A stretch of DNA of 64,000 nt from contig NC_016134.3 in assembly GCF_000005505.3 (NCBI RefSeq), forward strand, positions 44,172,650-44,236,649, read 5' to 3'. Source of the stretch: Brachypodium distachyon. Its lineage: Eukaryota; Streptophyta; Magnoliopsida; Poales; Poaceae. A program made the translations under genes and the position numbers. The notes below the pieces were generated by a model. It did not search any database, was not told the origin of the DNA, and worked only from the letters and a program-made list of their open reading frames with translations. Shown piece by piece: positions 26,343 through 38,261 of this stretch (within the stretch, counting starts at the first letter, position 1; the number at the start of each line of letters is the position of its first letter).

Positions 26343-27541
26343 TCACAGGAAGAATGCCTGCACTTTAAAGAAAACATTGTGCCTGGGCGCCAGGTAGGAT
26401 CCGACGAGGCGGCGATCCGCGATCTTGAGCTCGCCGTGCTTGCCGTACCTGACGGCGAACGTGGTGACACGAAGCACGCACTCGCCGCCGCCGTCTCTTG
26501 CCGCGCGCTCCACGACGCAGAACCTGGCGTCCCCCATGTGAGTCAGCACGGCGTCGCGCTTCCCGTCGCTGTCCGGATCGAGCAGCAGCGGCGTGTCCTC
26601 GCAGACCTTCCGCACGGGGGCCGCCGCGCGTGTCCCGCGGCGGGACACGCCGTCGCAGGAGCAGAGGTGCCCTTGCCCGTCCAGCCCGACCCACGCGTCG
26701 AGCTGGGGCTCGAAGAAGGCCTGCCCCTTGAACGGCAGCAGCCAGCCGCCGTGACGCGTCCACTCGCCGCTGAGGCCGCCGGTGTCGAGGGAGAAGGTCC
26801 CGTGGTCCAGCCAGGAGGCGGCGCCGCCGGCCCGGCGCTGCGCGGACACGAAGACGGTGCGGCCGTCCGGGTGCACCGCGTGGCAGGCGACGGCCCTGGG
26901 GTCGAACGGCACCGGCGAGCTTGAATCGGCGGGACTCCACGCCCACCGCCTCTTGCCGGCCATTTCCACCGCCCCGCGCCATGGACGCCGGCCGCGGCAC
27001 GACACACGAGAACGACGACTCGCTGCTCCTCGTCGTCGTTACTGCCGCTGCTCTCGGCCAGGCCCAGCGGATCCTCCTGCTGGGCCGTGGGCTGCTCCTG
27101 CAGATAATATGTATCCTGGGTGACGGCGTGGGGCAGCGCCAGGAGCCGGCCGCCGGCGGCCACGGTGAAGGAAGGGAAGCGAGAGAGCGCGCGTGGCGGG
27201 CGGCGGGACCCGATGGTCAGGGCGCCGGTGAGGGCGTCGTGGACGAGGGGCGGGGAGCGGTTGCTGAAGGCGATGATTTTGGTGCCCAGCGCGGCGAAGT
27301 GGCAGGCGTCCCCGCTTTCCGGGACCTCTAGCCGGAGGACGGGTGGCTCCGGGAGAGGCCGCTCCGCCTGGTCGGCGTCGGCGGCGTCGAGTACGTCGAG
27401 CTTGTAGAGGCTGTATCCCCTGTCCCGGTCGTCCAAGGCCAGGTAGAGGTGCCGCTTCGTCGCCGGCGGCCGCGCCCTCTTGCAGGTGCAGGCGAAGTCG
27501 TGGTAATCGTGCTCCGACGACGGACCCCGCCGCTTCAACAT
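26343..27541 (-). pseudogene. Intronless grass-type gene of unknown function, one frameshift
   Basis: The N-terminal part reads from ATG 27541 (MLKRRGPSSEHDYHDF, ALDDRDRGYSLYKLDV, ACHFAALGTKIIAFSN, FTVAAGGRLLALPHAV) to about residue 185. The C-terminal part reads in another frame from about 27005 to the stop at 26343 (EMAGKRRWAWSPADSS, FSLDTGGLSGEWTRHGGWLL, GQAFFEPQLDAWVGLDG, PLLLDPDSDGKRDAVLTHMG, CVLRVTTFAVRYGKHGELKI). Together they give ~400 residues resembling an expanded grass family of beta-propeller-like proteins often labelled DUF1618 or F-box-associated; I am unsure of the family name. No intron with proper borders fits the shift zone (about 26960-27005, a G+C-rich stretch). Hence either one base was gained or lost in the gene, or it is a sequencing error. 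No F-box is obvious. Confidence 0.7.
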
Positions 27542-28511
27542 TGTATATTATCTCCTTGATCGATCGATCAATCACCAGCTTAGTTCTAGCTACTCGTTCC
27601 GCGTCTAGGACGACTATATAACTCGTCGGCGTAAGGTGAATGAATCCGAATCCTGGTAGAAGTAGGTAAACGAGTGACGCAATGTATCGGAGTCCGATCG
27701 ATCGGTCGGTCGGTCGGCCGGAATCTTACGGCGAGAGCCAGCAAAGGATTGAACTTCGCTCTCAACACGGGAATGAAGCACTATCGAAGTCACGGTCGAT
27801 CCTGCGGCCGGCCGGCCCTGGCCCACCAAACATTGGGCCTCCAAGACATGTATGCCTAGGCCTGGTCCGTGTGTATGCGTGCTCACTGCTCAGTGCTCCG
27901 TACTGCCTATACACTAATGGGCCTGTCCGTCTGGCCCGACATACATGGGCCCGAAGCCCTGAACACTCTTTTTTTTCCTAAAAAAAGACCTGAACTCTTT
28001 TAGATTCTAAAAAAAGGGAGTAGAACTCTTTCCCTAAAAAACAAAAGCTAGACTAGAACTCTACTAGTGCTTGGGTGCTACGTGAAATGTTTTCAAGACA
28101 ATTGAAAAAGAATAGTATGTCCACCTGTTCGCCTACCTTTGTTTGGAAGTGTTACGGTGCGTTGCATGAGTGTGTTGTTATGCTGGTGTTTGTGTGTGCG
28201 TTCACATGTTTTATTCAGTGTTTGTAAAAAAAAATTCATTTTCCATATAGGAGTATATTGCTATAAATCATTAGAAAATCATTAACCGCGTCCAAAAGAA
28301 TGGCCAGCAAAACCCCAATTACACAATTAAAAAAAAGAGAGAGGAAAAAGAATATCAACAGCTGAACAAGTGAAAAGAAAAAAAAGAAAAAGAACTTCAC
28401 CGACGAGATTGTGACCTCAAAAAAAGAAAAGGAAAAAGATTTCACCCGCGGTTGCCATTTGCCAGTGTAGGCTAATTCGTGACGATGGCACCAGACGCAG
28501 GCATCCGTTTC
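27542..28511. other. Spacer between the frameshifted gene and the LRR-RLK
   Basis: Contains repeated CGATCGAT/GGTCGGTCGG words at 27550-27720, then AT-rich DNA with A-runs. The part next to 28512 should be the 3' UTR of the receptor kinase gene (minus strand), purine/pyrimidine-rich with AAAAAGAAAA runs at 28330-28440. No gene was seen. Confidence 0.45.
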
Positions 28512-31500
28512 TCACGACCCGATCTTGTCGAGGCTCTCGGCGACGGTCTTCATCTTGGGCCGGAGCTCCGGGTCAGCCTCGGTGCACGCCAGCGCGGCGT
28601 GGAACGCGGCGACCAGCTCCTTCTTGGGCAGCGTCGGCGCCGCTCGCAGCAGCGCCGGGTCCACCATCTCCGCCACGGGCCGCGAGTCCTCCTCGAACCC
28701 GCGCCGCACCCACCGCACCACCTCCGGGACCCCCGCGCCGCCGCCGTGCTCCCCGCTCCCCGACCGGTCCGTCGTCGTCCCCGTCGAAGACGACGCCGGC
28801 CCCGAGAACGACGCCGACGTGGACGGCGACGACGCGTGGTCCGACGCCGGGCCCCGCCCCGTCAGCAGCTCCAGCAGGACCACCCCGAACGAGAACACGT
28901 CCCACTTCTGCGCCGGCCGCGCCCCTGCCGTGCGCGCCTCCGGTGCTCTGTACCCGGCGCCCCCTTGCCCTGGCGCCGGCTTCGTGTAAGGGATGGCGCC
29001 GCCGAGGAGTCCGCCAGAGGACGGCGGCGGCGGCTGGGGGAGAGAGGTGTCTTGGGCGCAGCCGGCGATGGCGAGGAGGCGAACGAGGCCGAAGTCGGCG
29101 ACGCGGGGGGTGAAGTCGGCGTCGAGGAGGATGTTGGAAGGCTTGACCTCGCCGTGGACGAACCGGCGCGGGCTGCACTCGTGGAGGTGCGCCAGCCCGC
29201 GCGCCGCGCCCTTGGCGATCTTCAGCCGCGCCGCCCACGACAGCGCCGGCTCCCCGCTCCGGCCTGCAACGCCAGTCAACAACGCAGTAATTAATTAAAA
29301 GTCAAGGAATTCGCTTTACAATTACATGGAGTAAAATTGTGAAATGAACTGATCTGCTGACGGAACTGAAACGTAAGCTGGAATCATTTTGAATGGTTAA
29401 CCGCCCACCCCAGCCCCGTAGGGCGATCACCAGCACGTGCGATTCCGGTGGATTCATGTGCACGTTGAGCTGAATGGTGCATACTACGGTATATTACTGC
29501 TATACTATACCCAGGACTGATGCCGATTGATTCTCAAAGAAATAAGAAACTGATGGCCATTTGTTTAGCAGAGTGATGTGTCCTTAGCGGCGGAAGATCA
29601 AGGTATGCCGTATGCTTTTCACAAGTTTTACCGGTCACATGGTGCAGCCGTGCAGTGTACACTTGCGCTTGATCGTTTCCACAGACACAAGCAGCCAATG
29701 TCTATAGTTGTCTCGGAGGGACCTGTGCAGTGAGCATTCATTGTCCATGTCGTGCCTGATTTGTCCTTCACTTGCCAATGGTGATTTTTCTGACACGTGT
29801 GTCGTAGTAATTCAGAACAGGTGTTTTTGCTGACGGTAGAAATTGGAGAACCAGCAAGTAAACACATCGCAGAAAGTCTGTCAGCCTTTGTCCTACCAAA
29901 GCCTAGCGACAGAAAGTCATCAACAGAAACCTTCAAGCAACAGCCAGTACTACACTACATTCATCATTGATCATCATCAAACAGTAATCAAAAGCGTTGA
30001 TCATGCGCGTCACCGGACGAGGCGTGGCCTTCGCACTCCAATCAATTGTCGCCTTTGCTGCTGGCTCGCATGCAAAACTTTTCTGGTCTGTATTAGCGGC
30101 CAGAAGATCATTCTGTTTGCCCATGACAGTGACAACTGACAAAAGGTTTCCAGGCCTAAAAAGTTTGGCGTTGATCATTCTGTTTAGCCTTCTTTTCTCC
30201 TTCCAGGCGCTGCGCCTGCACGCAGGATGCTGTAAAGGCGCCTTCCGTTGGCACCCTTTTGTCTCCCGCCCTGTTTGGTTTGTCAGCAATGTTGTGCCCG
30301 AGCAGCTAGGCTAGGGATTGGAGTCAGCTTAGTATAATTCGGTTCCAGATTCTAAAGGTGTTGGCCAGATACTATCTTCCCAACTAAGGATGAACAGCTA
30401 TGCCAAGCCGGATCCGGCGGCGTCACCAAATGTGACGAACTGGAGGCAGAAATGAGAGGGGCGAGGTTGGCCCGAATGATCAGAGGTGGGTGAAAGTAAG
30501 AAGATGGATGCACCCTTGGATCAACTGAACGGTTCAAAAGGTTGACTATAGTATGGATTAAGAGAAAATCATGTGACCGTATTTAGATATAGCTAGTCCT
30601 ATTCCTATCTTGTGCAATGAGACACCATGAATTGTTTCCGACATAGTATATACTCCACTACGTAGTGGAGTACATTATAAACATCCGACCCTATGAACAT
30701 ACTAAATTATGACGCAGCTTCCTTAATCGCTCTATTTCAGTGGTACTAGCTTATGGCGTGACTCTAGTTTAGTACCATAATAAGCCTTGAAATTCAAGCG
30801 CCCCAAAAATCAAAAGCATGATGCTAAAGGATCCTTGCATATGCACCCATTATATGCAAATCGGATTCCCTATGGCTGCTGTCCAAGCTACTAATATCAT
30901 AGGGTACATATGTTAGGGTTTATTCGGTTCATAGGATTTTAAAACCATAGGAAAGGAAAAAGAATGTCATGCACACTCCAATCCTTAAAAATTTTAAATG
31001 AGGTCCTACCTAATGGTTAGAATACTTAGAAATTAGGTCAATTTGGACCCATTCCTTAAGAATCTAACACCCTCATTTCTATAAAACGAATGTTACATAT
31101 AGGAAAAATTCCTAAGGTTGAAATCCTAAAAAAATCCTATCAAAATTTCTACAAACCGAACAGAACCTTAGAGGGCCTTAGAGTACTAAAAATAAAATAA
31201 AATATTGGAGAATTTCCTGGTGGTAAAACTATTATATGGGACTTTAGTTCGCGGTAGTTGCATCACCATCGACAAGGAATCATCTGTTTGATCCGGGATG
31301 TTATCTTCAGAAGTTACTTTTGCCTTCGTCGTTAAACGCAACCACAGAGAAAGAGACTGACAGAGACGGATAAGTCAGGCCGGTCAAGGACTCAAGGACC
31401 ATCCGTCCGTCCGTCGACAGCGGACTGTTGCATCTGTATGACTGTATGTGATATGGTCCATCCGGGGCCCGGGGAGACATGCCGGCCGGTGCGCCCCTTT

Positions 31501-33824
31501 GGAAGCTTTCGCTCTCCCGCCCCGGGCGTTCCATGATCGGAGATGGGATCGAACCTAAACCAGTCCCCGTTCAACACAAGGAAGGAAGGAAATCGTACAC
31601 TCATGTGACCGTCCTCGCACGGGCGGGTTCGTTAGCGAGCCTAGCGTAGCATGGGGATTTCTCTCTTCTACCAACCAATCACCTACAATCCTACTGCTAC
31701 TAGTACAAGTTTTCCTTTGCAAATCTTTACCTCCCCGCATTGTTCCTAACTTCGTACGTACAATCCCGTGGGTTGATTTCCAATTGTTTGGCCATACATA
31801 GTTAGCACTTAGCTCCCTTGCATGCAAAGGAATTCCTGCCAGGTGTCAGCATTTGTTGCATGCCGGCCATGTCGATGATCTCTTGTTAATTAGTACATGC
31901 CGTGTGTTTGGTATGGTACTCCTACTTCACAGAACAACTTTGACAAGTTTGAAGACCTACGCATGCAATTTTAAAGTTTATAGGAGCTATTTGACCGCGC
32001 TCAGGCAAATTTTATACGGACATAGGGTACTGCAATTGGTCCTCTAATAAAAATGACGCCAAACAAGCAAATACTAAACAACACATGTTAGTCACATCAA
32101 CATAAATCTAGCAAATTCCCCTACTAAATCTATCAAACGCAATTATAGGGGTTCGCTTCAAAGCAATATTAGGAGCATTAAGTACGTGTCATTAGAAAAG
32201 AAGAGTAGTAGTAGTACTTACCGCGGAGCGCGGTGGCGAGGTTGCCGTTGCCGACGAAGTCGGTGACGACGAGCTTCTCGTCGGGCGACCAGTAGAAGGC
32301 GCGCAGGCGCACGACGTTGGGGTGCCTGACCCGGCCCATGGCCCGCGCCTCCGCCCTGAACTCCTTGCGCCGGTCGGCGCCGCCCACGCCGCCGCCCAGC
32401 CGGCGCACGGCCACCGGCGTGGACCCGCCGCCCACCACCACCTTGTACACGATCCCCTTCCCCCCCTTCCCCAGCACGTACGCCGACGACCGCAGCAGCT
32501 CGTCCAGCTCCACCCGGAACCCTTTATCGATCGCCACCAGCTCCCCGTCTCCGCCGCCGCCGCCCTGCTTCCGGACGCCTGCTTCCTCCTCGTCGTCGTC
32601 CGATGAGCCGCCGTCGTCCGATTCGTCCCTCGAGCCGCCTCTGCCACGCCGGGCCCACATGCAGCGGCAGAGCCCCTGCTTCCGATCCTCGTCGTCTTCA
32701 TCGTCGTGGTCGCGGCTTTTCTTCCGGTCCTTGACTTTCCAGTATATGTAGACGAGGATGACGCCGACGAGGGCGACCCCGGCGGCGTCCGCCACGGAGA
32801 TGAGCGCTATCAGGTTCGTTTTTATCGGGTGATGCTGCCTGCCCTGATCGGCGGCGGCGGCGGCCGTGGAGGGGCTGGTGTTCTGCGGCGGCGCCGGGGA
32901 CAGCGTGGGCGGCGGGACGGCGCGGCAGGCGACCTGGAGCGGGAACCCGCAGAGCGCGGGGTTGTTGAGGAACGCGGTGGGGCCCTGGCTCGCCAGCGAC
33001 CCCATCTGCGGGATCGCCCCGGACAGATTGTTGAACCGGAGGTCGAGCGCCACGGCGGCCGGCAGCCTTCCAAGCTCCGGCGGCACGACCCCCGAGAACT
33101 CGTTGTGGGACAAATTCAGCGTGCCGAAGAGCTTACCAAGCATCCCGAGGCTCGGGGGAACAGAGCCATTGAAGGTGTTTGAGGAAATGTCGAGCTGCTG
33201 CAGGCTGGGAGCCATCTCGGGCCAGATCCCGCCGGGAACCTCCCCGGAGAACCTGTTCCCCGATAGCACCAGCCGCTGGAGGCCCCGGCAGCCGCGGAGC
33301 TCGAGGGGAAGCTCCCCCGAGAGCGCGTTGCTGGAGATGTCGAGGTTCCGCAGCCGCGGGAGCCCGCTGCAGAGCGCGGCCACCGGGAGGACCCCTGTCA
33401 GCGCGTTGTTGTAGAGGAAGAGCGAGTGGAGGGAGGAGGCGTTGGAGAGCGCGGCGGGGATGGCGCCCGTGAGGCGGTTGTCGTGGAGGTTGAGCCGGCG
33501 GAGGAAGAGCAGCGAGCCGAGCTCCGAGGGGATGTAGCCGGAGACGTTCTTGCCCGCCACGGCGAGCCCCACCACGCGCGGCTGCGGAGGCTGCTGGGGT
33601 TGGGCGGAGGAGATGTTGGCGCAGGTGACTCCGGACCAGCGGCATGGGTCGGCGTCGGACTCGGACCAGGAGGAGAGCGCCGATGTTGGGTCCTCCGTCA
33701 CCGCCGCCTTGAACGCTAGCAGCGCCAGCCCGTCGGCGGTCAGCGCCATGGCGGACGGCGGCGGCGGCGGTAGCGCGATGAGGAGCAGGAGGATGAGGAG
33801 AATCGTGGCCGGGATTGTCCTCAT
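28512..33824 (-). CDS. LRR receptor-like kinase, ZAR1-like (LRR-III type)
   Basis: Two exons, 32222-33824 and 28512-29263, joined in frame across a 2958-bp GT-AG intron; 784 aa. Order: signal peptide (LLILLLLIALPPPPP), LRR N-cap (DGLALLAFKAAV, DPCRWSGVTC), about seven LRRs (for example LRRLNLHDNRLTGAIP, LQRLVLSGNRFSGEVP), a membrane helix (IALISVADAAGVALVGVILV), an acidic/basic juxtamembrane, then the kinase. Kinase marks: VLGKGGKGIVYK, PVAVRRLGGG (Arg where most kinases have the VAIK Lys), KEFRAEARAMGRVRHPNVVR, FVHGEVKPSNILLD, VADFGLVRL, YRAPEA, KWDVFSFGVVLLELLTG. Closest known relative is Arabidopsis ZAR1, a plasma-membrane receptor kinase acting in zygote division. The catalytic loop has HGE where relatives have HGD, so activity may be reduced. 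The exon 1 donor lies at the residue pattern LATALRG, as in relatives. Confidence 0.93.
30916..31167. mobile_element. Tourist-like MITE in the LRR-RLK intron
   Basis: 252-bp element with TTA target duplications at 30913-30915 and 31168-31170. Ends GGGTTTATTCGGTTCATAGG and the complement side TTCTACAAACCGAACAGAACC. The interior shows paired blocks such as ATAGGAAAGGAAAAAGAATG / ATTCCTAAGG. It fits a PIF/Harbinger-type MITE. Confidence 0.85.
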
Positions 33825-36585
33825 TTAGTCCAGAGTACGTACGTGCTCTTCTTCTTCTTCTCTGCTCTAGTGTTTGCGTCAGAGGCGAGACTCGAGAGCG
33901 CCTAACACTAACTGTCAGTGGCCAGAGACAAAGAGGCCAGAGACCGGAGGTTATACAGACAGATCTGCTGCAGCCTGCAGGTCCTTGCCATGTGGGAAAA
34001 TCGGCAGTTCTGAGCCTGACAACAGGTGGAGGCCCGCCCCGTGACTAATTCTGTGATTGTTCTTCAGAGGATGATGCCCGATTTAGGCGCGATCTGGGCC
34101 GTTGATTTTCACCGATCGGACGGCCACGGCATACATGACAAGTGGGCCCATGGGTTTGAGCACTTGGGAGAACTGGGTGTCCACCTTTGGATGTTGGAAG
34201 TGTGGTGTGCATGCTAGTAGTGGCGATGGATATTTCTTTCTCTTTTGACATGTTAGTGTGGAAGTGGTTATGTGTGTGTGTGGAGAGACATGGTTAATGG
34301 CATTGGTGGGGTGGGTGTGTTCATTAGAGTAGGCCCCCAAATGTGCTAATGGAGCTCATGGGGGAGTATTAGCCTAGACAGAGAGAGGAGGAGGAGGGGA
34401 GTAGAAGGGAAGCAAAGTTGAGGGCCGGCCGGCCGGCATGCAGGAGCATGATGTGGAGCTTCAAGTGTAGACCACTGTAGAGAGTATAGTATAGAGGGAA
34501 TGGAATGGTGGTGGGACGTTGCGGTGAACCTAAGACAGGACGGCCATCCAATCATTCCCATGTATGGTTTGTGGACATTATGTTGGCCTGGTTGGTGAGC
34601 CCGGACGCATGTATCCGCGCTTGCACGCCTGCAGCCTGGTCGATCTGGTCCTGGTTAATTTATCACTACGGAGAACCGAGGAAGGACATGCCAGGATGAC
34701 AGGATTAGCATTTAGCAGTGATCAGTCGTGTTTGTACGTTGCCCTGATGTGCCATGCATCTGGGTGCAATGAGAAACTGTTGTTACAGTATGTGGGTCTT
34801 TACAGACAGCTCAAGCATGCATGATTGATTTGGTTTCGTGCATGGCATGTCTTTCCATGGTTAACTAGCTAGCTTGGTGTATAGTACTTGTATGTAGCTT
34901 TCAGGGGGTGTACCGAGACCCAAGCGAATTGCTTGATTGCAGAGTAGAGGTGTGCTGCATGCAGTCTGTCAGTCTGCCGTCACAACTCATATGTATCATG
35001 TAATAGATTGACTGGAAATGGCAAAAGGTGGAGCCTAAGTAGTACTCACTTCGATTCTAAATTGTTGTCGTTGTTTTTAGTTCAGTTGCATTAAAGAAAC
35101 GACCACAATTTTGAATCAGAGTAATTATCTGGTACCACTGCATTGAAGAAAATACTTACTGACGCCATATGTTTTTCTTTGCTGTAATAGTGTACCATGT
35201 CAATTCTTATTTCTCACAGAGGGCAATTTCAGCCAATTGTGTATACGCTCTGCGTTAACCTCTGACCTGACGGAAGCAAAGGGTGCAGAATAATGGCACG
35301 ATTCATCTTGGAACATTTTCTTCTTCTTTTTGTCTCGTGTATTCAGGAATCAGGACTGTCAATCACGTCCAGTTTGCTTTGCACAACGCAATACGCGTAA
35401 TGATAATTGCCGCTTTCTTGTTTCAGGTCTAGTAAAAAAATTATAACTAAGTTGGATACAAATGCAAAAATCTCTATTTTTCCTGCAGGACAGAAGCAGG
35501 GTATTTTACATGCAAGGCGGTCAGATCCATCGTCAATTCACCTCCATTTTTTTTTTCAAACTCGAAAACCAGGCCTCTACTTACTTATAACTTTTTTTGC
35601 TACAGTCTAGCCGACTAGCCCGGTGCCCCGGCCTGGCCTGGCCTGCTCCAGTCTAGATTAGGCTTGACCATCCAAATATCAGGCCCATTGTAATCCAGTC
35701 AAGTGCCCTCTGGGCAAGCGACAAACACAACAACTGAAGTACTCCCTGAACTATCACTGTGGGGTGATTCGAATTCGCATTGTTTCATGGCTCGCTCGGG
35801 TTCTCCACCGACTTGGGTTAGAGAACAGTCCTGAAGCATCACTCGGGCAAGAGAACTGATCAATCAGAGAGACTCGACCTCGTGCATGGGATGGTCAGCA
35901 GTTCAATTGCAAAATTATTTCCCTTCCCTATGGACGTGGTAACACTTCAACAAATTCCACTAGAGTGCAACCATGCGGATGTCTGGGTCTGACACTTGGA
36001 GGAGACCGGTGTGGGTGTGAGTGTGAGGTCGGCACGAAGACTGGATAGACGGTCGAGTGACGAAAAGTTCAAATAAAGAATACGAAGTAGAAGCTTTGGT
36101 GCCGAACGTGTAAAACACAAACTCCTTCTGAACTCTGGTAAAAAAAAAAGTCCTTCTGAACTTCGGGGTCTTTTACGCATCCATGCCACGTAGCAGAAAT
36201 AGCTGCATGTGTCTTTCCCCGACCAGTAGACCGTTTCCACCGTTTCTACTCCAGTCTGTTTTGAAGTAGATATTCGCCCACCGAATTTGAAATGGCTCGG
36301 ATGGGCCAGAATTCTGGCGTTTGGATGTTGTTGGATCTTTTGTTCGTTTGACCTAGTGAAGGTACGTATGTCCGCTCTACCCTTATGCATCTAGATTGAG
36401 CCGACCGGATATTGAGATTGACAAATAAATTCAGGCAAGTGTGAGCGTCCAATGTCAAGTCTGGTACATGAACTTTGGTGGGTTTCTATCTACCTGAGCT
36501 ACGCTCAGTTCACAGAGTTGGAATTGACCAGCGATAGAATCAGACCGAACTTTGAACCGTTTTCCCGCACACTAGTCCCACAATT
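33825..36585. other. RLK promoter and spacer left of the retroelement
   Basis: 33825-34500 is the CT/GA-rich promoter side of the receptor kinase gene (minus strand). The rest is mixed spacer with one Stowaway MITE (35045-35121). Short open frames are not supported by any domain. No RNA gene was recognised. Confidence 0.45.
35045..35121. mobile_element. Small Stowaway MITE
   Basis: 77-bp element with TA at 35043-35044 and 35122-35123. Ends CTCACTTCGATTCTAAATTG and CAATTTTGAATCAGAG; same type as 21261-21342. Confidence 0.78.
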
Positions 36586-36590
36586 CCCAC

Positions 36591-37448
36591 TGTCGTGGTG
36601 GTGTCACGACAGATGCCATAGGATGGTTTAACTTGGAACCGATGGACGATGGAGGATCCGGAGGAGGGAGGATGTGAAGAGAAACACGCACAAGTTGCAC
36701 AAGCACACACGGATTTACCCAGGTTCGGAGCCCTCTTGCCGAGATAAGACTTCTACTCCTGCTTTGTTGTATTAGCCGAGATAGAGAAGCTCTACAATGG
36801 GGCTCCTTGAGCTGTATTCTTGAAGAAGAAGAAGAAGAAGAAGAAGAAGAAGAAAAAGAAGAAGGAGGAGGAGGAGGAGGAGGAGGAGGAGAAACCCTAG
36901 ATGTCTAAGTGCCCCCTCTCTTTTTACAGAGGGGTAGGGTTCTATTTATAGGCCGCCCATGTCACACTGACATGTGGGCCGAGTCTAACGTCATCTTCTT
37001 TGGGCCCGCCAGGCACGCGGCTTGGTTCCCTCCGGGTGGCACCGTAGGGGACAAGACAATTTTACTTTTCCCTAGCACCCTGCAGAAAGTACCGTTATCC
37101 TCTGCCGGCTTCCGTCAGAGATTCTCTTTCGGTGCTTCCTTTCTGCAGTCACCTGGCATCGGTACGTACGCGCTGACCGCTTTTCGTGAGATGATGATGG
37201 CGCTGCTTTACTTTGCACCGCGTGGTTAGTAAGACCGTTGAGAGATCTTGGCTATCGCCGAGATCAAAGTGCTCGTCCTTATCCTGCAAACTCATAAGAC
37301 AAAATAGCCATGCCGGCATACGCCTGGGATGCCGGCTTAGTGTTAGTTTGACTTTACGATGCCGACATATATAACTATGCTGGCTTTGCCTCCGTCATCT
37401 CGGCTAGAGTTATGTCGCCATGACCCTACCCGGAGTCATCCCCCGACA
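36591..37448 (-). repeat. 3' LTR (left) of the first Tat element
   Basis: 858 bp. In element sense it begins TGTCGGGGGATGACTCC and ends CACCACCACGACA. A TATA box (TATAAATA, minus strand) is at 36943-36950. A (GAA)n/(GAG)n microsatellite sits at about 36823-36890 and differs in length from that of the other LTR. Confidence 0.95.
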
Positions 37449-37470
37449 CTAGTCCCCGAAGCTGTTGCGG
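37449..37470 (-). promoter_or_regulatory. Polypurine tract region at the 3' LTR
   Basis: Just inside the left LTR; in element sense the bases before the LTR read AGCTTCGGGGACTAG. This is where second-strand synthesis of the retroelement would be primed. The tract is short and interrupted. Confidence 0.5.
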
Positions 37471-38261
37471 TCCGGCAGAGAAGAATGTCGGGCCACGACA
37501 GTTTTCCATAGATAGGCCACCAAAGCCTACTTGGGCTTAGCCGAGAAAGATGCCGAGACAACCCCAGATTCTCCTAGCCGAGATCAATCCATTCCGACAT
37601 TCCAGGTCGGCGTGCTTATCCGGCCCTTAGCCGAGATTTTTTCTCCTCCATGGCCGACAGTTGAAAACTTACTACTGCCGATATAGATGTCACCTGTGAC
37701 TTGGATAATACACTCCAATAAACTAACGGGAGGATAAGGCAGGAGTTACTGTCGTTGTTTTTGAGGCGAGCGCGCCGTCCCATCAGACAGTAAAGCCGTC
37801 AGAGCCATTAAGAGGGGAATTTCGGTTCCCACGCAGACACTTATCCTCCCGGATCTTGCGAGATTCTCGGTGGCACGCCACGCAGTAACCAAGCATGCAC
37901 TTTGATGGGAATAACTGCCCCAAATCATGCGCAATCTTCCCGTTAGCCACTGAGGTGGTGGGCATGGGGAACCCGCACCCCATTACTGCGCCACGGGTAT
38001 AAGTAACAGGGGAGGGCGAGGGCAGAAAACCCTTCGCACTCCTCACACTCTTCGTCCTCCTCTGTTCTCATGCTCCTCGCGCACTCCCCCCCCACCTGCT
38101 AGCTCTGAGCTTCCCCACCGCCGCGGTTTCTCGCCTCCGAGCTCGTTGCCGTCGGTTCGCTCGCACCCATCTAGGTCTCCGCCACATTAGCTTGCTAGCC
38201 CGAGCCTCGTGGAAGCACCATCTTCACCGAATCCTCCAAACCCTAGATTTGTTCTCCATCC

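Noticed and set aside
26337..27331. Several plus-strand frames opposite the frameshifted gene
   Set aside because: Antisense shadows in GC-rich DNA; the minus-strand halves carry coherent protein sequence.
28479..29294. Plus-strand open frame of 271 codons over the kinase exon
   Set aside because: Arg/Pro-rich shadow of the GC-rich kinase exon on the minus strand.
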